The notes under the pieces were generated by a model. The model ran no database searches, was not told the DNA's origin, and was given only the letters and a program-made list of their open reading frames with translations. A stretch of 64,000 nt of DNA from Crocodylus rhombifer (Eukaryota; Chordata; Crocodylia; Crocodylidae), in the NCBI GenBank assembly GCA_038503035.1, contig JAVSML010025230.1, positions 186,001-250,000 on the forward strand, read 5' to 3'. Shown here piece after piece: positions 12,298-23,511 of this stretch. A program made the position numbers and the translations under genes. The first letter of the stretch is position 1. Each line of letters starts with the position of its first letter.

Positions 12298-12890
12298 AAC
12301 CTGGCCCACACCTGCCCAGGCTGCGCAGCTTTTATACCTGTGCACAGGAGCTGTGTGTCCTAGAGCCATGACTCCTGGTCTGGGGCAAAGGTGTACTAGT
12401 GAGCTGTGCCACACTGGGTCCCACTGCATGCCCCCTCCCTGCACACACCATGGATCCAACAGTGCTGCTTCTGGAGGTAAGACCCAGCCTGGTGCAACAG
12501 GCAGTCCCTGTGAGTGGCGCCGGCCCCTGGGTCACAGCCCAAGCAGTCTAGAGCTGACCAAAGGTGCACAGTGCCGTGTGGTGCCAAGCCACACTGCACA
12601 CAATATGGCAGAACCAACGCCAGGTGCCAGGCAGCCAGAGATGAGCCATGCTGCCCCCTGCTGTTCCATGCTGCACGGGGGGAAGGGGCTGTGCCACGAG
12701 GCCCCAGGTGCCCTGATGGCCACTGCTGCTGGTGAACTACAGGCTGTGCAGGGGCACTGGGTCCGCGTTGGGGGGTGTGGGTGGGGGGTTGGAGTGGTGT
12801 GGGGGGCCCAAACTCTTGACCTTCTGTGGTTTGCAGTTTAGCCTAATCTGAGTAGATTTTCATAGGGACAATGGAAGTCATCTCTCTGAG

Positions 12891-13800
12891 CTAAGAAATG
12901 TCCCCTTGCCAACTTTAATTATTTTATTCCAAGCCCAGAAGTCGTTATGGTTATTCTTCACAAAACCAATTTAACATAAAAATATTATGCTATCTTAAAC
13001 AGTAGTAGTTATTCTTTCAGCTTTATCTACTTGTCTATATATAGACAATGCTGTTTGGTAAGGAAGTAGTGTGTTAAAGCAGTTAATTACAAATGATTAT
13101 GGTCACACTAGGGCAAAGTCTTTTGGTGCTGCAACACCCTCCAAAGGTTTTCTTCTAACATTTTTATAGCATTCAAGGAATATATTGGAATATATATATA
13201 TATAAAAGATGGTTAAGATGGTTTTGTAATTCAGCTTTGTGAATTGCCTTTATGCAAATTAGAGACATATGTTAATTGGAGAACTGCTTGAAATATTGTA
13301 AGGGATTAAACAATTATGTTTTTACTGAACTGGGTTAATAAAAAACATAATATGCTCTCCTCCAGTCTACTAAACAGACTTAATTATGAGTTAAGGGGAA
13401 TTATGAGTTAATGAAACTATAGTTGTGTTTAAACTGAAGACAAAAAACTGCTTGTGGTAGGCTAAATGAAACCAAGAATAACATGGATATCAATGTAACC
13501 AGCACCTAGGTGTTTTTGAAAATCCCAGCTGATGTCAATCTGCATATTTAGACAGAAAATACCTTTAAAAACCACTAGCAATTAAGAGCCTAAATCTTGT
13601 AGATTTGTAATGAACTTTGTTTTCCAAGTGCCCATGCTTTTGAAGATGAAAATTGGGCTTCTAAACCACTTATACTTTCAAAATTGCATTCATAGACAGA
13701 GTCAAATTTTTGACAAGTGGGAGAAACAGTTGTAATTTTTTTAATTGATAAAAAGATGCACCATTTCTTAATTAACATTAGTACCTTAACTATATTCTAG
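12891..13800. other. AT-rich spacer with short TA repeat
   Basis: Contains a TA dinucleotide run at about 13191-13204. No gene recognised. Confidence 0.45.
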
Positions 13801-13872
13801 CAGTTCTCCAATTAACGCACAGGTTTTATTTGATTGGAATAGGACTAATTGCAGAATAAGATAATACTCACT

Positions 13873-14106
13873 GGACACCATTTTATGTGCAGTGCCTACT
13901 GCACTTTAAATGTAGTACTTCCAAAAGGAAGTACTAAATAAATGCACAGTAGGTTGCCCTACTGCACATTCGTGTGGTTGCATGCTTTTTTCATGATGTT
14001 TAAGGTACAAATACTACTGTCCATTAGCATAATAACATGTTTTTTGCCATAATGCTGTAATGCAGTCAATTAGTCTACTGTTCATTAAAAATCTCATGTA
14101 GATGCT
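13873..14106. mobile_element. MITE, GGGCAYRTCTACATG family (short form)
   Basis: The left end (ggacaccattttatgtgcagtgcc) is weakly conserved. The right end reads, in reverse complement, gcatctacatgag, the family terminus. The interior has the TACTGCAC/GTGCAGTA words typical of the short members at 15208 and 62004, and an internal palindrome (gtacttccaaaaggaagtac, 13914-13933). It directly abuts the next element. Confidence 0.6.
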
Positions 14107-14595
14107 GGGTGTATCTACATGTTCACTTTACTGAGGAGTAGACTAATTAGCTCTGCAGTAAAGCTCTGCAGTCACTGTTTAAACATGTGCCAGTATTAAG
14201 GCACAGTAAACCAATTAATTCCACCATGAGATGGTGCTGTCCCTGACAGCACTATCTGGACAGCACTATCTTACAACAGGGTCATTTACTGTGCTGAAAG
14301 ACATGTATAACAGGTAACAGGATGTGGGGCCAGGCTCCTGCTTGCTGCCTAGTCATATGGCAGTCGTATGGTCAACACCCCCATGTCCCAGTCAGCCACT
14401 CTACCACCCAATACCACCACCTGGCATGCAGGGCTGACCCCCTATGCCTGCTGCCAGCCTGGCTCTGCTTCCCCTTGGCTCAAATTGCTGCTGTCCTGGG
14501 CACACATGTAGATGCTGTACACAGGAGCAGTTTACTCCAGCTCAAACAGTTCCAGAGTTTATTGCTTTGTCTTAATTTCACATGTAGCCGCACCC
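14107..14595. mobile_element. MITE, GGGCAYRTCTACATG family (long form, 489 bp)
   Basis: The left end is gggtgtatctacatgttcac and the reverse complement of the right end is gggtgcggctacatgtgaaa. It shares size and arm-core-arm layout with 6285-6765, including inverted GTACTRTC-type words in the left arm and agagtttattg near the right end. No clear target duplication is visible. Confidence 0.7.
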
Positions 14596-14599
14596 GTTA

Positions 14600-15207
14600 T
14601 GAGTATGTTTAGTCCAGTCCTATGTTTGAAAATAAGTCGTTCTGAAAAGATAAGGGTTTTTGTTTGTTTCTTTGGTTTTTTACCCTTTCCATGACTCTGC
14701 TCGCTGTAAATTGTTCCAAGATGTAGAGTTTCAAACTGATGGGGCAGGATACCACACTTACCTTCCAGGGTAAAAATTTTTGCCTCTTACTTGTGGACAG
14801 GCTCACCTACATGATGTATACATATAGATATTCATACCTATGCATTTATGAATACATATACACATGGAGATAAGATTCATATATAGAACAGAAATGAAGT
14901 TTCAGATAACAAAAAATGAGAATGATAAATGTTATTCAAATATAAGATGAGATCCTAAAGCTCAATTCTATAGAAAATTTCAAAACAGTGAACAGAGTAA
15001 GAAAATCAGGATCTGAAACCATTAAATAGGGACTCTGGCTTTAACACCAAGTCTGTGATAAGGATATAATACTAATCCATTCTTTAAAATTGACTGGTCT
15101 GCTCCTTGGAACACCCAAAATATTTATTGTACAGTTGAGACTTGGATGTACTGCTTCATCACATACAGGTCCCACACACATTGCATTCAGCCATCTTTTT
15201 TTCTCAG
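14600..15207. other. AT-rich spacer
   Basis: No gene or repeat recognised. Confidence 0.4.
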
Positions 15208-15444
15208 TGGGCATGTCTCCATGTTCATTAATGTGCCATAGTTACTATGCATTAAGTTTAGTACTTGGATAATCAAGTACTATATCAGTGTGCAGTAACT
15301 GACGCTTACTGCACAGTGGTACCAGCCCATGGCTTTTTAGTAACACTTACTGTGCAGTAGCCTAATAATACTGCACACTAGCACATTAGCATAGGTTTTT
15401 CCCAGCATGCTACTGAACAGCAAGCACCTCATGTAGATGCACCA
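15208..15444. mobile_element. MITE, GGGCAYRTCTACATG family (237 bp)
   Basis: The left end tgggcatgtctccatgttcatta pairs with the reverse complement of the right end, tggtgcatctacatgaggtg. The interior carries repeated TACTGCACA / TGTGCAGTA words and the palindrome agtacttggataatcaagtact (15270-15291). Non-coding. Confidence 0.7.
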
Positions 15445-15515
15445 ACTGTCTGGCACCAAGCATAGGTCAGGCAAACCAAGGGCTTAGCTTTTAGTGAGTA
15501 AAGAAATGTATGCAT

Positions 15516-16393
15516 TGTGGATGTGTCCGTCCGTCTCCTGGGCTGCAAAAGTCCCACTAGGTTCCCTGGCAATGTAGAGTACTCACTCAGGGGCTGCACA
15601 CGTCCAACTCGCCTGCCACGACTTTGATGATTCTCCAGTTCAGTGTATTGTCCGACGCGTGCACGTCCAAAAATGAGACTTCAAGCTGCATAGGGTCTGT
15701 CGCTGTTAAGGGATCCTCCACCCCTACACCCTCGCCCGGGCCTCCATGTGGGTCCACCACTTGTGAGCCGCTTCAATCTTCCAACTCTCCCCTTTTGGGG
15801 AACGCAAAGCTTAACTAAAAATAACAAAAGTAGAAGCCCAAATATCACTCCCGTCTGGAGCCATGGACTTTGGGCTCTTGTGTTTGCTCTTATCAGAGTC
15901 CGCCTTTCCTGCTGTGTGGTCCCCTTTTCCTTCTCTTAGAAGGGAGCCTTCTGCCCCATCTGGGGCCCCATCCCTTCCAGGACTACCCAGTTCCTCACTG
16001 CTAAGGCCATGCTAGCCAGTCCGACTGTGCCCCCTCCCCCTGCCGGGGCCAGCCACTCCCAGCCCTACCAGTCTGGCTTTAGCATCTGGGGTCGCAGCCC
16101 CAAATCGCAGAGTCTCTCGGGGCCTTACCCCTGCCCCAAAATATATAAGCACAGCGAGTGCTGGCGTGCATCCGCCACTCTGGGCTCTCCCCGGCGTCCG
16201 GCTCCCGTCCCGGCTTTTCCGGTTCCGCGCCCCGGCTCCTTGGTTCCAGCATTTCCTTTATACCGCCTGTGTCATTCCCCCACCTGTAACAGGTAAGTGA
16301 GTGTCCCGCCCTCCGGGGCAGCGGGCAGCCTGTTACTGTGGGTGTTCCCGCCTCATGCATCTCAGGGCTTGTCAGCTCCTCTGCTCCCGCACA
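15516..16393 (+). mobile_element. solo LTR (878 bp), tgcat target duplication
   Basis: Begins TGTGGATG and ends CCGCACA, with a 5-bp duplication tgcat at 15511-15515 and 16394-16398. It is richer in CpG than its surroundings, which suggests a more recent insertion. A TATA-like ATATATAA lies at 16141-16148, within the distal third as expected for the U3/R border. No gag, pol or primer-binding site follows, so it is a solo LTR. The open frames inside are unrelated to known proteins as far as I can see. Confidence 0.7.
16141..16148 (+). promoter_or_regulatory. candidate TATA box of the solo LTR
   Basis: ATATATAA followed by CpG-rich sequence, inside the LTR at 15516-16393. Position and context suit a core promoter; activity is untested. 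Confidence 0.4.
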
Positions 16394-16398
16394 TGCAT

Positions 16399-16935
16399 CC
16401 CTACCAGAAAAATATTCTGTCCAGCTTCAGTACCAAATCTCTAATCCTGATACCAAATCTCAATAGTCAGAAAGATACATTTGATTGAGTATTAAAATGA
16501 TAAAAAGGTTCATAATTTTAGCATTTATTATTTATAATTAAGTATCTATGCGAGTCTCTGGAGATGCCTCCTTTAAAGCTGTTCTCCTGATTAAATCTCT
16601 CCTCTTACCAGTTTTTCTTGTCTTTTATAATATTAAAACCTAACTAACCTGTCTTTACTCTCACTTTTTTCTACCTTCTTGTTTCCTACACAATTTCCAG
16701 TTCTGATGCCTGTCCAGAGTCTTTGTTTTACCATGTTTTATTCCTTTTATCATACTCCCTAAACTTGGAGCAACCTCTGATTGCTTACATGCCATATCCA
16801 CCATTTCCTACCTAAGGCCCACATATTTTGTGATGCCTTCTACTAAATGTTTCCATCACCATCTTCTGCCTGTTTTGTATTCCCATTAATAGGATGTGTC
16901 TCTGAATTACATAATGAGAGACAGAGTTAATTTCA
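16399..16935. other. spacer between LTR and CR1 fragment
   Basis: AT- and pyrimidine-rich; no gene recognised. Confidence 0.4.
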
Positions 16936-17501
16936 TAACTCTGGCACTCTAGAGTAGTGCCCAAAGACTGGAAAAAGGCCAATGTGGTGCCTATCTTCAA
17001 GAAAGAGAAGAAAGTGCATCTGGCAAACTATAGGCCCATCAGCCTGACTTCTATCCTGGAAAAGATCTTAGAAAAGTTTATTAAAGAGGCCATCTTTAAT
17101 GGATTGGCCGATGCCAACATCCTGAGGGATAGCCATAATGGGTTTGTTGTGGGTAGGTCTCGCTTGACCAATCTCATTTCCTTTTATGACCAGGTGACCT
17201 ATCACCTGGACAAGGGAGAAGAGATTGATGTCATATACCTTGACTTCAAAAAAGCCTTCGCTCTGATATCCCATGATCACCTCTTGGTGAAACTGGCCAA
17301 TTGTGGCCTTGGGTCCACCATGATCCACTGGTTGGGAAACTGGCTCTGTGGTTGGACCCAGAGGGTGGTAATTGATGGAAGTCAATCATCATGGTGCCTG
17401 GTGACCAGTTGGGTCCCCCAAAGCTCTGTCCTTGGACCCATATTTTTCAACCTCTTGATGGAATGATGTGGACATTGGAGTCAGAAGTGGACTGGCCAAA
17501 A
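16936..17501 (+). mobile_element. CR1 LINE fragment (reverse-transcriptase part only)
   Basis: CR1 similarity starts near ggcactctagagtagtgcc and stops abruptly at ggactggccaaa (about 17501). Both ends are lost: there is no CR1 3' tail, so the copy has been truncated or deleted on the right, next to the tRNA-like sequence. Confidence 0.85.
16957..17466 (+). pseudogene. CR1 reverse-transcriptase fragment, 169 codons open
   Basis: The frame shows, in order, PKDWKKANVVPIFKKEKK, NYRPISLTSILEKILEKFI, a VGRSRLTNLISFYDQVTYHLDKG block, the first catalytic aspartate in IYLDFKKAFALISHDHL (about 17230-17280), RVVIDGSQSSWCLV and VPQSSVLGPIFF. In other copies the last block reads VPQGSVLGP, so a glycine is replaced by serine. 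The frame breaks before the second aspartate pair. The open stretch is long for a dead copy, but the missing catalytic block and C-terminus rule out function. Confidence 0.88.
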
Positions 17502-17559
17502 CCTGTCTGCCACAGGGGAAAAAATGTTTTGTCTAATGGTTATCCTTCAATCTACAGGA

Positions 17560-17800
17560 GTCCCCTGTGTTTCAGTGGTAGAATCCTTGTCTACCATACA
17601 ACAGACCTGGGTTTGATCCTCAGATGCTTATATAACTACAGCCACCAAGGTACCAAACATTTGGACTCAGTCTGGTCTTTGGATTCTGTCTCAGTGTTGT
17701 AAAGGGAGGATGGAAGGTCTGGGCAGCCTCCACTCCTCTAAAAAATTCCTGCCCAGCATATGCATTGAAAGTCTGTGTGGCCCTCATGCATACACCATGA
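17560..17800 (+). repeat. tRNA-Gly-derived SINE-like sequence
   Basis: At 17560-17629 the A-box-like region (tttcagtggtagaatccttg) and B-box-like gggtttgatcc sit at tRNA spacing and match tRNA-Gly closely (GTTCAGTGGTAGAATTCT and GGTTCGATTCC are the standard forms). The acceptor stem does not pair well and no CCA-type end follows, so this is not a functional tRNA. It continues into unrelated sequence to about 17800, as in tRNA-headed SINEs. I cannot name the family. Confidence 0.6.
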
Positions 17801-18907
17801 TCCAGGAGGACTGACAGTTGCCACCATCTTCAATCTATGTGTTCAGTTCCATAATGGAAAGTTCTTTAAACCTCACAGTTACCACAACTTGATAATGCAG
17901 TTAAGGGTTTTGTGGTAAACTTCCAGTGAATGGCTCACAAGGCTCATAAAACTCCCTAAAATTATATTTTTTCCTATGGAATTGACAAAATAGATTTAAA
18001 TGAAATATGAGTTCAGTATACAAATAATCTCCTGCCTGTAGAATCATATCTTCTACCTCCATACCAAAACTCGAAGTGGAGAGCTCTGTGGCAATCTCCT
18101 CTGTCATTACAGATAAGGTGAATGTTAGGTTATTTGCATTTGTTTTTCATCTATTACGTAATATTGATTTTTAAAAAATCCAACTATTTAGATTCAGCAA
18201 ATCTTCAAAACTCAGAGAAGCCAAGACACCTAAACTAAAGAGGAATTGGTCTGGTAAATCAACACCAAAACTACTTACAACATTTGTATTCAATTTAAAG
18301 CTCTTATTTAAAAAAAGGGAAAATCCTCATTTGCAAACTTGCAATCTTGCCTTTTTTATTTTGATCTTATAAATGAAAATATATGGGTTTTAAATGTTGA
18401 TTTCCCTCTATCCCCCTATGCTCCCCAGCCGAGTCTGTGAACACCACCTATTTCCACATATAAATCTTAGAAAAAGTGCAGGAATTGTTAATTCCTAGAT
18501 TGCTGGAATTTACCATTTTTCCTTAAGGCAGACTGACATCGTCTAGGGACAGTTCTGCCTAATATGCTCAATGTTAAACACAACAGTTTAGAGTGTAACA
18601 GCTTAAGGGTATGTTTGTGCTCTCACACTGCACTTGCACTTACATACCATAACTCTACTAATTTCAGTTAAATTAATTCTTATTTACAGCTACTTTACAC
18701 AGTTTAAGAGCAATCAGAATCAAGCCAGAAGTGCTCTGAACAGCTAACCAACACACAACCAATTTAAAATGGTAATAAAAACTATCACATTATAAGGACA
18801 CACATATTTGCTTTTAAGTAGTTTACCACAAGGGTAAGCTTTGCTTTAATAAAAAAGCCAGAAGTGAAACTGCTGTAAATGTAAAGGATTTAAAATCTAA
18901 TATATTT
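17801..18907. other. AT-rich spacer
   Basis: No gene or named repeat. Confidence 0.4.
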
Positions 18908-18915
18908 TACTACAG

Positions 18916-20388
18916 CAGTGGTTCCCATACTCTGACAGACTGCGTACCACCAATTTAAAATGATACAGCCTTCAGTACCACCAGCAATTTTTTCATACAT
19001 ATAGGTAACACACTATGTATTAAAATAACGTCAAAACCTTTAGTAATCATAAAATGTTTTATCGGTTACAACAGCTGTATAAAACAATTGTAAATTGGAA
19101 CAAAGATAGTGTAAACTTACCTGTCTAGAGATGCTTTTAGGATGTCTTTAGTAGGAGGGTGAACTTGCTTGACAGAGCACAGTATTTGAATATCTGGTGG
19201 GGGCCTGTGGGTGTGTATGTAGGGTTTGGAGCTCAGGGAGTGGGGGATCCCCACACATCCTGGCAGGATGTGGGGTACTGTGGGACAAGAATGAGGTTTG
19301 GGGGGGCTGTGGCTTGGGAGGGAGGGACAGAGAGACACACGCAGACAGACAAATACACAGTGCTATAGGCAGCAGAAGGGAGTGCTAACGGGGCTCAGCC
19401 CGCCCTCCCCAAACATGAGGCAGAAGATATAGCTAGAAGGCAGCGGCCACAGGCTGCTGCAGCAGGGAGGAGGGGCAGGCACACTAACATACCCTGCACA
19501 CTTGCAGCCAGGATCACAGCTAGCCCAGCTGCAGACAGGCAAGTTTCTTTTAATCAGGCCTGGGGGTGGCAGATCAAGAGTGGTGTAGGGGCAAGGTGAA
19601 TCATTCACCCATGCCCCACTCGGTCCTGCACTGCGGAGATTGCTCCATGACCTGGCCTGACCAGGGCCCCATTCACAGTGAATTGGCCCCCAGCCAGGCT
19701 GGGTCGTGGGGCAATCAGAGCCCAGCAGCTCCTCCAGAGCTAGCGCAGTGCTGGGGAATGAAGGGGTGGGGGTACACGTGAGCCCCCAATCTTTGCACAG
19801 AGCAGGGTTAGCCACAGCTGGGCTCAGCCTCTGCTCCCTTCATCCACGGCTTGTTGCCACTACTGCTTTGAATGCAGCGCGGTGCACTGCCATATGCCTC
19901 ACTGCCTGGCCCACCCAGCAGCAGGATGCATATGCTGCTGCATCACTTTCAAAGCAGAGGTGACAGCAAAGTGCAGACACAGGGAGCAGAGGCTAAGCCC
20001 AGCTGTGGCCCACCCTTGCCCTGTGCAAAGATTGGGGGCCCACGTGTTCCCTCCTTTGCTCCCCAGCACTGCACCTGCCCCGGAGGAGCCACTGGGCTGC
20101 GCTGGACTCTTCCTGGGTCTGACTCGAGGTGGATGCAGGGTCCTGGGGGCTCCATCATCTCTGGCCTGGCAGTGCAGCTGAGGCCTGCCCTTCTTTTCCT
20201 CACACCCCTTTCCCTCAACACACTCACCTGCTAAGTGCTGCTCCACACACAGCACCATTCCTGAATGAGTGGAGCAGCCTGCAGTTGGGCACCTGTGTGT
20301 GTGCACCCCTCCCCCAACCTTCTGTGTTCCACTCACAGGTCGTCTGCGTACCACTGGTGGTACAAGTACCACAGCTTGGGAACTGATA
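18916..20388. mobile_element. hAT-like foldback element (about 1.47 kb)
   Basis: The left end cagtggttcccatactc with gactgcgtaccacc just inside is mirrored at the right by cgtctgcgtaccac and ...cttgggaact. The flanks tactacag (18908-18915) and tgctacag (20389-20396) match at 7 of 8 bases, fitting hAT. CAGTGGTTCCCA-type ends are well known in hAT elements. The inner half folds back: about 19730-19850 pairs with about 19975-20100 (shared words ccccaatctttgcacag and ctgggctcagcctctgctccct). No transposase is visible in the many small G/C-rich frames. Confidence 0.75.
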
Positions 20389-20396
20389 TGCTACAG

Positions 20397-21700
20397 CAGG
20401 TAAATATAATGGGAAGATTATTTCATGCTACTCAATAAGAAGACAAAAAAAATAAAGACTTAGATGTTGTCCCAGGTCATATAAAACATCATTTAAAGGC
20501 TATCAATAGGTTGCAGTTGCTAGGGTGATGCAAACATGACTTACACTGAAGATGCACAAGGCATCTAGCTTCATGAAAGCACCCTGATAATCAATGACAA
20601 AGGAGTCACCTAAGAAAAGTTTTCATTACCCAGTGAGGCAGCTTCAGCACTCTGTTTATCTATTCATGTGTGTCCACCATATAGAGAAGTCTTTGGAAAA
20701 TTAAGAATCACTCAAATTATACCATACTGAGAAAAATTATTGCATTATACTGTATTTTTAAAGGATAAAACTAAAAGATGGTTAAAACAATGCTGAAATT
20801 TATTGAAGATCAAATCATGTTTAATTCAGATTATCAATAAACAATGTGTCACCCCATCAATTCTATCCTCTCTCTGCTGGTTAAGAGAATTCTAAGAGAT
20901 CTAATTTAATGTATGCGGATCCCTGTTTCTTGGCTCATAAATGAAGAAGGGAACATGGCTTAATAGTATTCTGAGCATGAAGATCCATGATTCAATCTCT
21001 GCTTGGTGCAGCCTTTTGAGTACCTTCTCCCTCCCAAAGAATCTCTATTTTAGAATCTGCAAAACCATGCCTCCACTTGAGATGTAGAAACAGAATACTA
21101 AAGAAAATTTATGAATTTTATGTTTTTTATCTGAATGAAATATACAATCTAGGCTCCTGATCCTGTCAATAACCAACTATTAGAACTTTAACACAATTTA
21201 GCTGTCATGTAAACTTGATCTGTAATATCAGTACTTTAAAAATAAGCTTGTGTATGTTTATGACCGTCTTTGAAGATGAAGAAACTAAGGCAATGATGTA
21301 AGGCAAAATTCTCAGGATCATACAGAAGACCAACAGAACAGTTGGGGATAGATCTTTTAAATGCCAGTAATTGGCCTATCCATTGGAAATCTATACCTCC
21401 CCTTGTACAATATAGTGACAGGATATTCTTTAGGCTCCCAAAATGGAGGTGAAGTCATTGCTATATCTTATGCGATTTTGAAGGGTTGTTTGCTTACTTA
21501 TTTTCTCTACTCCCCCCTGTTCACAGTGGAAACATATGATCTGTAGGTCAGAAAGAACCATTATGCTATTATAATCTAACTGATTGCATAACACAGACCA
21601 TACAATTTTAGTCAGTAATTCTTTCATCAACCTCATAACTTCCATCCAAAGTAGAGTAACCATTTAGAAAAAACATGGCGTCTTAACTGTAAAGCTTCAG
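20397..21700. other. AT-rich spacer
   Basis: No gene or named repeat. Confidence 0.4.
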
Positions 21701-21702
21701 TG

Positions 21703-21748
21703 CATAGAATCCTAGAACACAGGGCTGGAAGAGACCTCTGGAGGTCAC
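21703..21748 (-). mobile_element. CR1 3'-end stub
   Basis: catagaatcctagaacacagggctggaagagacctctggaggtca is the CR1 3' terminus in reverse orientation, cut off after about 45 bp. Confidence 0.65.
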
Positions 21749-22001
21749 ACATAAATGAAGACTATACCATATCTCAAGATAAAGTATTCCAATGTTTAAA
21801 ATGTATACTGAATTTCCAGTTTGAAGTTCTCTTTCCTAGTAATAAGTTAAATTTGGATTAAAGTCACACATTTAAGAAGATTTATCCATCTTTTTGCAAT
21901 AGCATGTATATACTTTTAAATCCCTTTAAATTTACCAAAATCCTTTAGGAATTCATTTTGTGTAGTAGAGATTTAGGGACCTCAAAATACTATTAATTAT
22001 T

Positions 22002-22785
22002 ATCATAGAGAAATAGTGCTAGAAGGGGCCTCCATAGATCATTTAGTCCAACCCTTTGCCTGAGGCAGGATCTTCCCTATCCAAAATTTCCTATACAAAT
22101 CCATTGTCTAACCTCTTACAAACAGCACAGTCAACCTTGACACAACACAAGACATAACACCCTAATCTACCACAGGTAAAGCAGGGGGACCCTGGCAGCC
22201 AATATACTGCTTCTGTAAAGGTTGTTAATATAAGTTCAAGAGATCCCAGAAAGAGGGCTATGCCCCCTGCTGCAGAGGAAGGCAAAAACTCCTACATGCC
22301 ATCCTGATCTTACCATGGGGTAAAATTCCTTCCTGACCCCAGATATGGTGATCAGTCTGATCCTGAGTGGAGGAGCAAGACCATCTAGTCAGGAACCTCT
22401 GGGTTTTAGTCCCGACAGGAGCATTGGCACACCCCCATCAAAATCCCTAGCCTTGGCTGCAGCTAACACTCAGTGCTTCTGAGGAAGTCTTAAAAAAATC
22501 TGATTCATGTAGCAGTGGAGGAAAGGAGTGGGGAGGGAAATTCCTTACAACTTCCCTAGGAAGTTTGTTTCACTGCCGCAGTGTTCTAACTGTGAAGAAG
22601 CTCTTCCTGATACCCAATCTAAACCTACTTTGCTGCAACCTCAAGCCATTAGTCTGCATCCTACTCTCTGTAGCATGAGATATAGAAGGTGTTTTACCTT
22701 TTCTTTATGGCAGCCCTTCAAGTATTAGAAGACTGCTGTCATGTCCCTGCTTAAGCACCTTTTTTTGCAAGCTGAGCATGCCTAG
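22002..22785 (-). mobile_element. old CR1-like LINE 3' region
   Basis: Starts with the CR1 terminus in reverse (tcatagagaaatagtgctagaaggggcc). It then runs through a long 3' non-coding segment containing ggggtaaaattccttcctgacccc (22317-22340) and atggtgatcagtctgatcctgag, words common in ancient sauropsid CR1/L3-like repeats, into the C-terminal coding segment near 22575-22720. It is heavily diverged. A hAT-like element abuts its upstream side. Confidence 0.75.
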
Positions 22786-23503
22786 TAGGGCTATGCAAAA
22801 TTTCACCGTCTGCTTCAATTCAACACTGTTTTGACTCATTTAGAGCTCAAAACAGTTAAATTGAATCATAACAAAGGGCTTTGAAACAGCCTTGAAACAA
22901 AACAAGGCTAGTCAAAATGTTCTGAAATTTTCAAAACGTTTCAAGTTTTGAAACAGCCAGCAGCAAGGTGGTTGGAGAACCAGAGCTGCGCTCCTAGCAG
23001 CAGCTGGAAGTGCAGCCCTGGCTCACCCTGTCTCCAGCTGCCGGGCTGAATTAAACCTATTACAGCACAGGGGAAGGGAACTGAGCCCAGGTCCAGTTCC
23101 TCTCCCAAGCGCTGCAGTCAAACTGGGGAAAGGAACTGAGCCTGATCACTCAGTTCCCCTCTCCAGCACTAGGATCGGGCTGGGGAGTGGGAAGTCAGCC
23201 CAGCTGGGCTGAGTTCCTTTCCTCAGCATGATGGTTGGACTGGGGAAACAAACTCATCCCAGATGGGCTGAGTTAATTTCCCCAGCCCAATCATAGGGCT
23301 GGGCTTGGGAACTCAGCCCAGCTAGGCTGAGTTCATTTCCCCCGCCCAAGAGTCAGGCGAAACAGTGAGGCTGTTTCAATGTTTCGATGAAGTGAAATGG
23401 AACAGCTGTTTTGACTCTAACTGAAATTCAAAACAAAACACTGTTCCGTCCAAACCTTGAAACTGAAATCAAAATGGAACACTTGCCATTTTGCACAGCC
23501 CTA
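22786..23503. mobile_element. hAT-like non-autonomous element (718 bp) with internal tandem repeats
   Basis: Ends TAGGGCTATGCAAAATTTC and, in reverse complement, TAGGGCTGTGCAAAATGGC. Target duplications are atgcctag (22778-22785) and atgtctag (23504-23511), 7 of 8 identical. The body holds several imperfect ~60-bp units (about 23060-23350) built on ctgagttc...cccagc. The terminal word TAGGGNTGTG links it to 49315-50142. Confidence 0.88.
23060..23350 (+). repeat. imperfect ~60-bp tandem units inside the hAT-like element
   Basis: Units begin near gggctgagttcctttcctcagc (23207), gggctgagttaatttccccagcc (about 23266) and aggctgagttcatttccccc (about 23323), with older, weaker units upstream. Spacing is about 57-60 bp. 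Confidence 0.65.
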
Positions 23504-23511
23504 ATGTCTAG

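Larger units (their letters stand above)
10885..12890. repeat. G/C-rich foldback region with nested LTR
   Basis: The left side opens with ggggcacatccggacaagtgcac, which resembles the ends of the GGGCAYRTCTACATG elements. The right boundary is unclear (perhaps near 12890). The interior has G-rich tracts (11612-11720), a strong inverted repeat centred near 12247, and a run of G blocks at 12769-12807. A 324-bp LTR splits it at 11283-11606. Overlapping open frames occur in all six frames (for example 11541-12119 minus, 12353-12841 plus), as expected for G/C-rich DNA, and none shows a transposase signature. Confidence 0.5.

Noticed and set aside
12353..12841. 162-codon and overlapping open frames at 11.5-12.8 kb
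   Set aside because: Frames are open on both strands because the DNA is G/C-rich; no transposase or other motif is visible.
17560..17632. functional tRNA-Gly gene
   Set aside because: The internal boxes match but the acceptor stem does not pair and the sequence continues as a SINE-like body.
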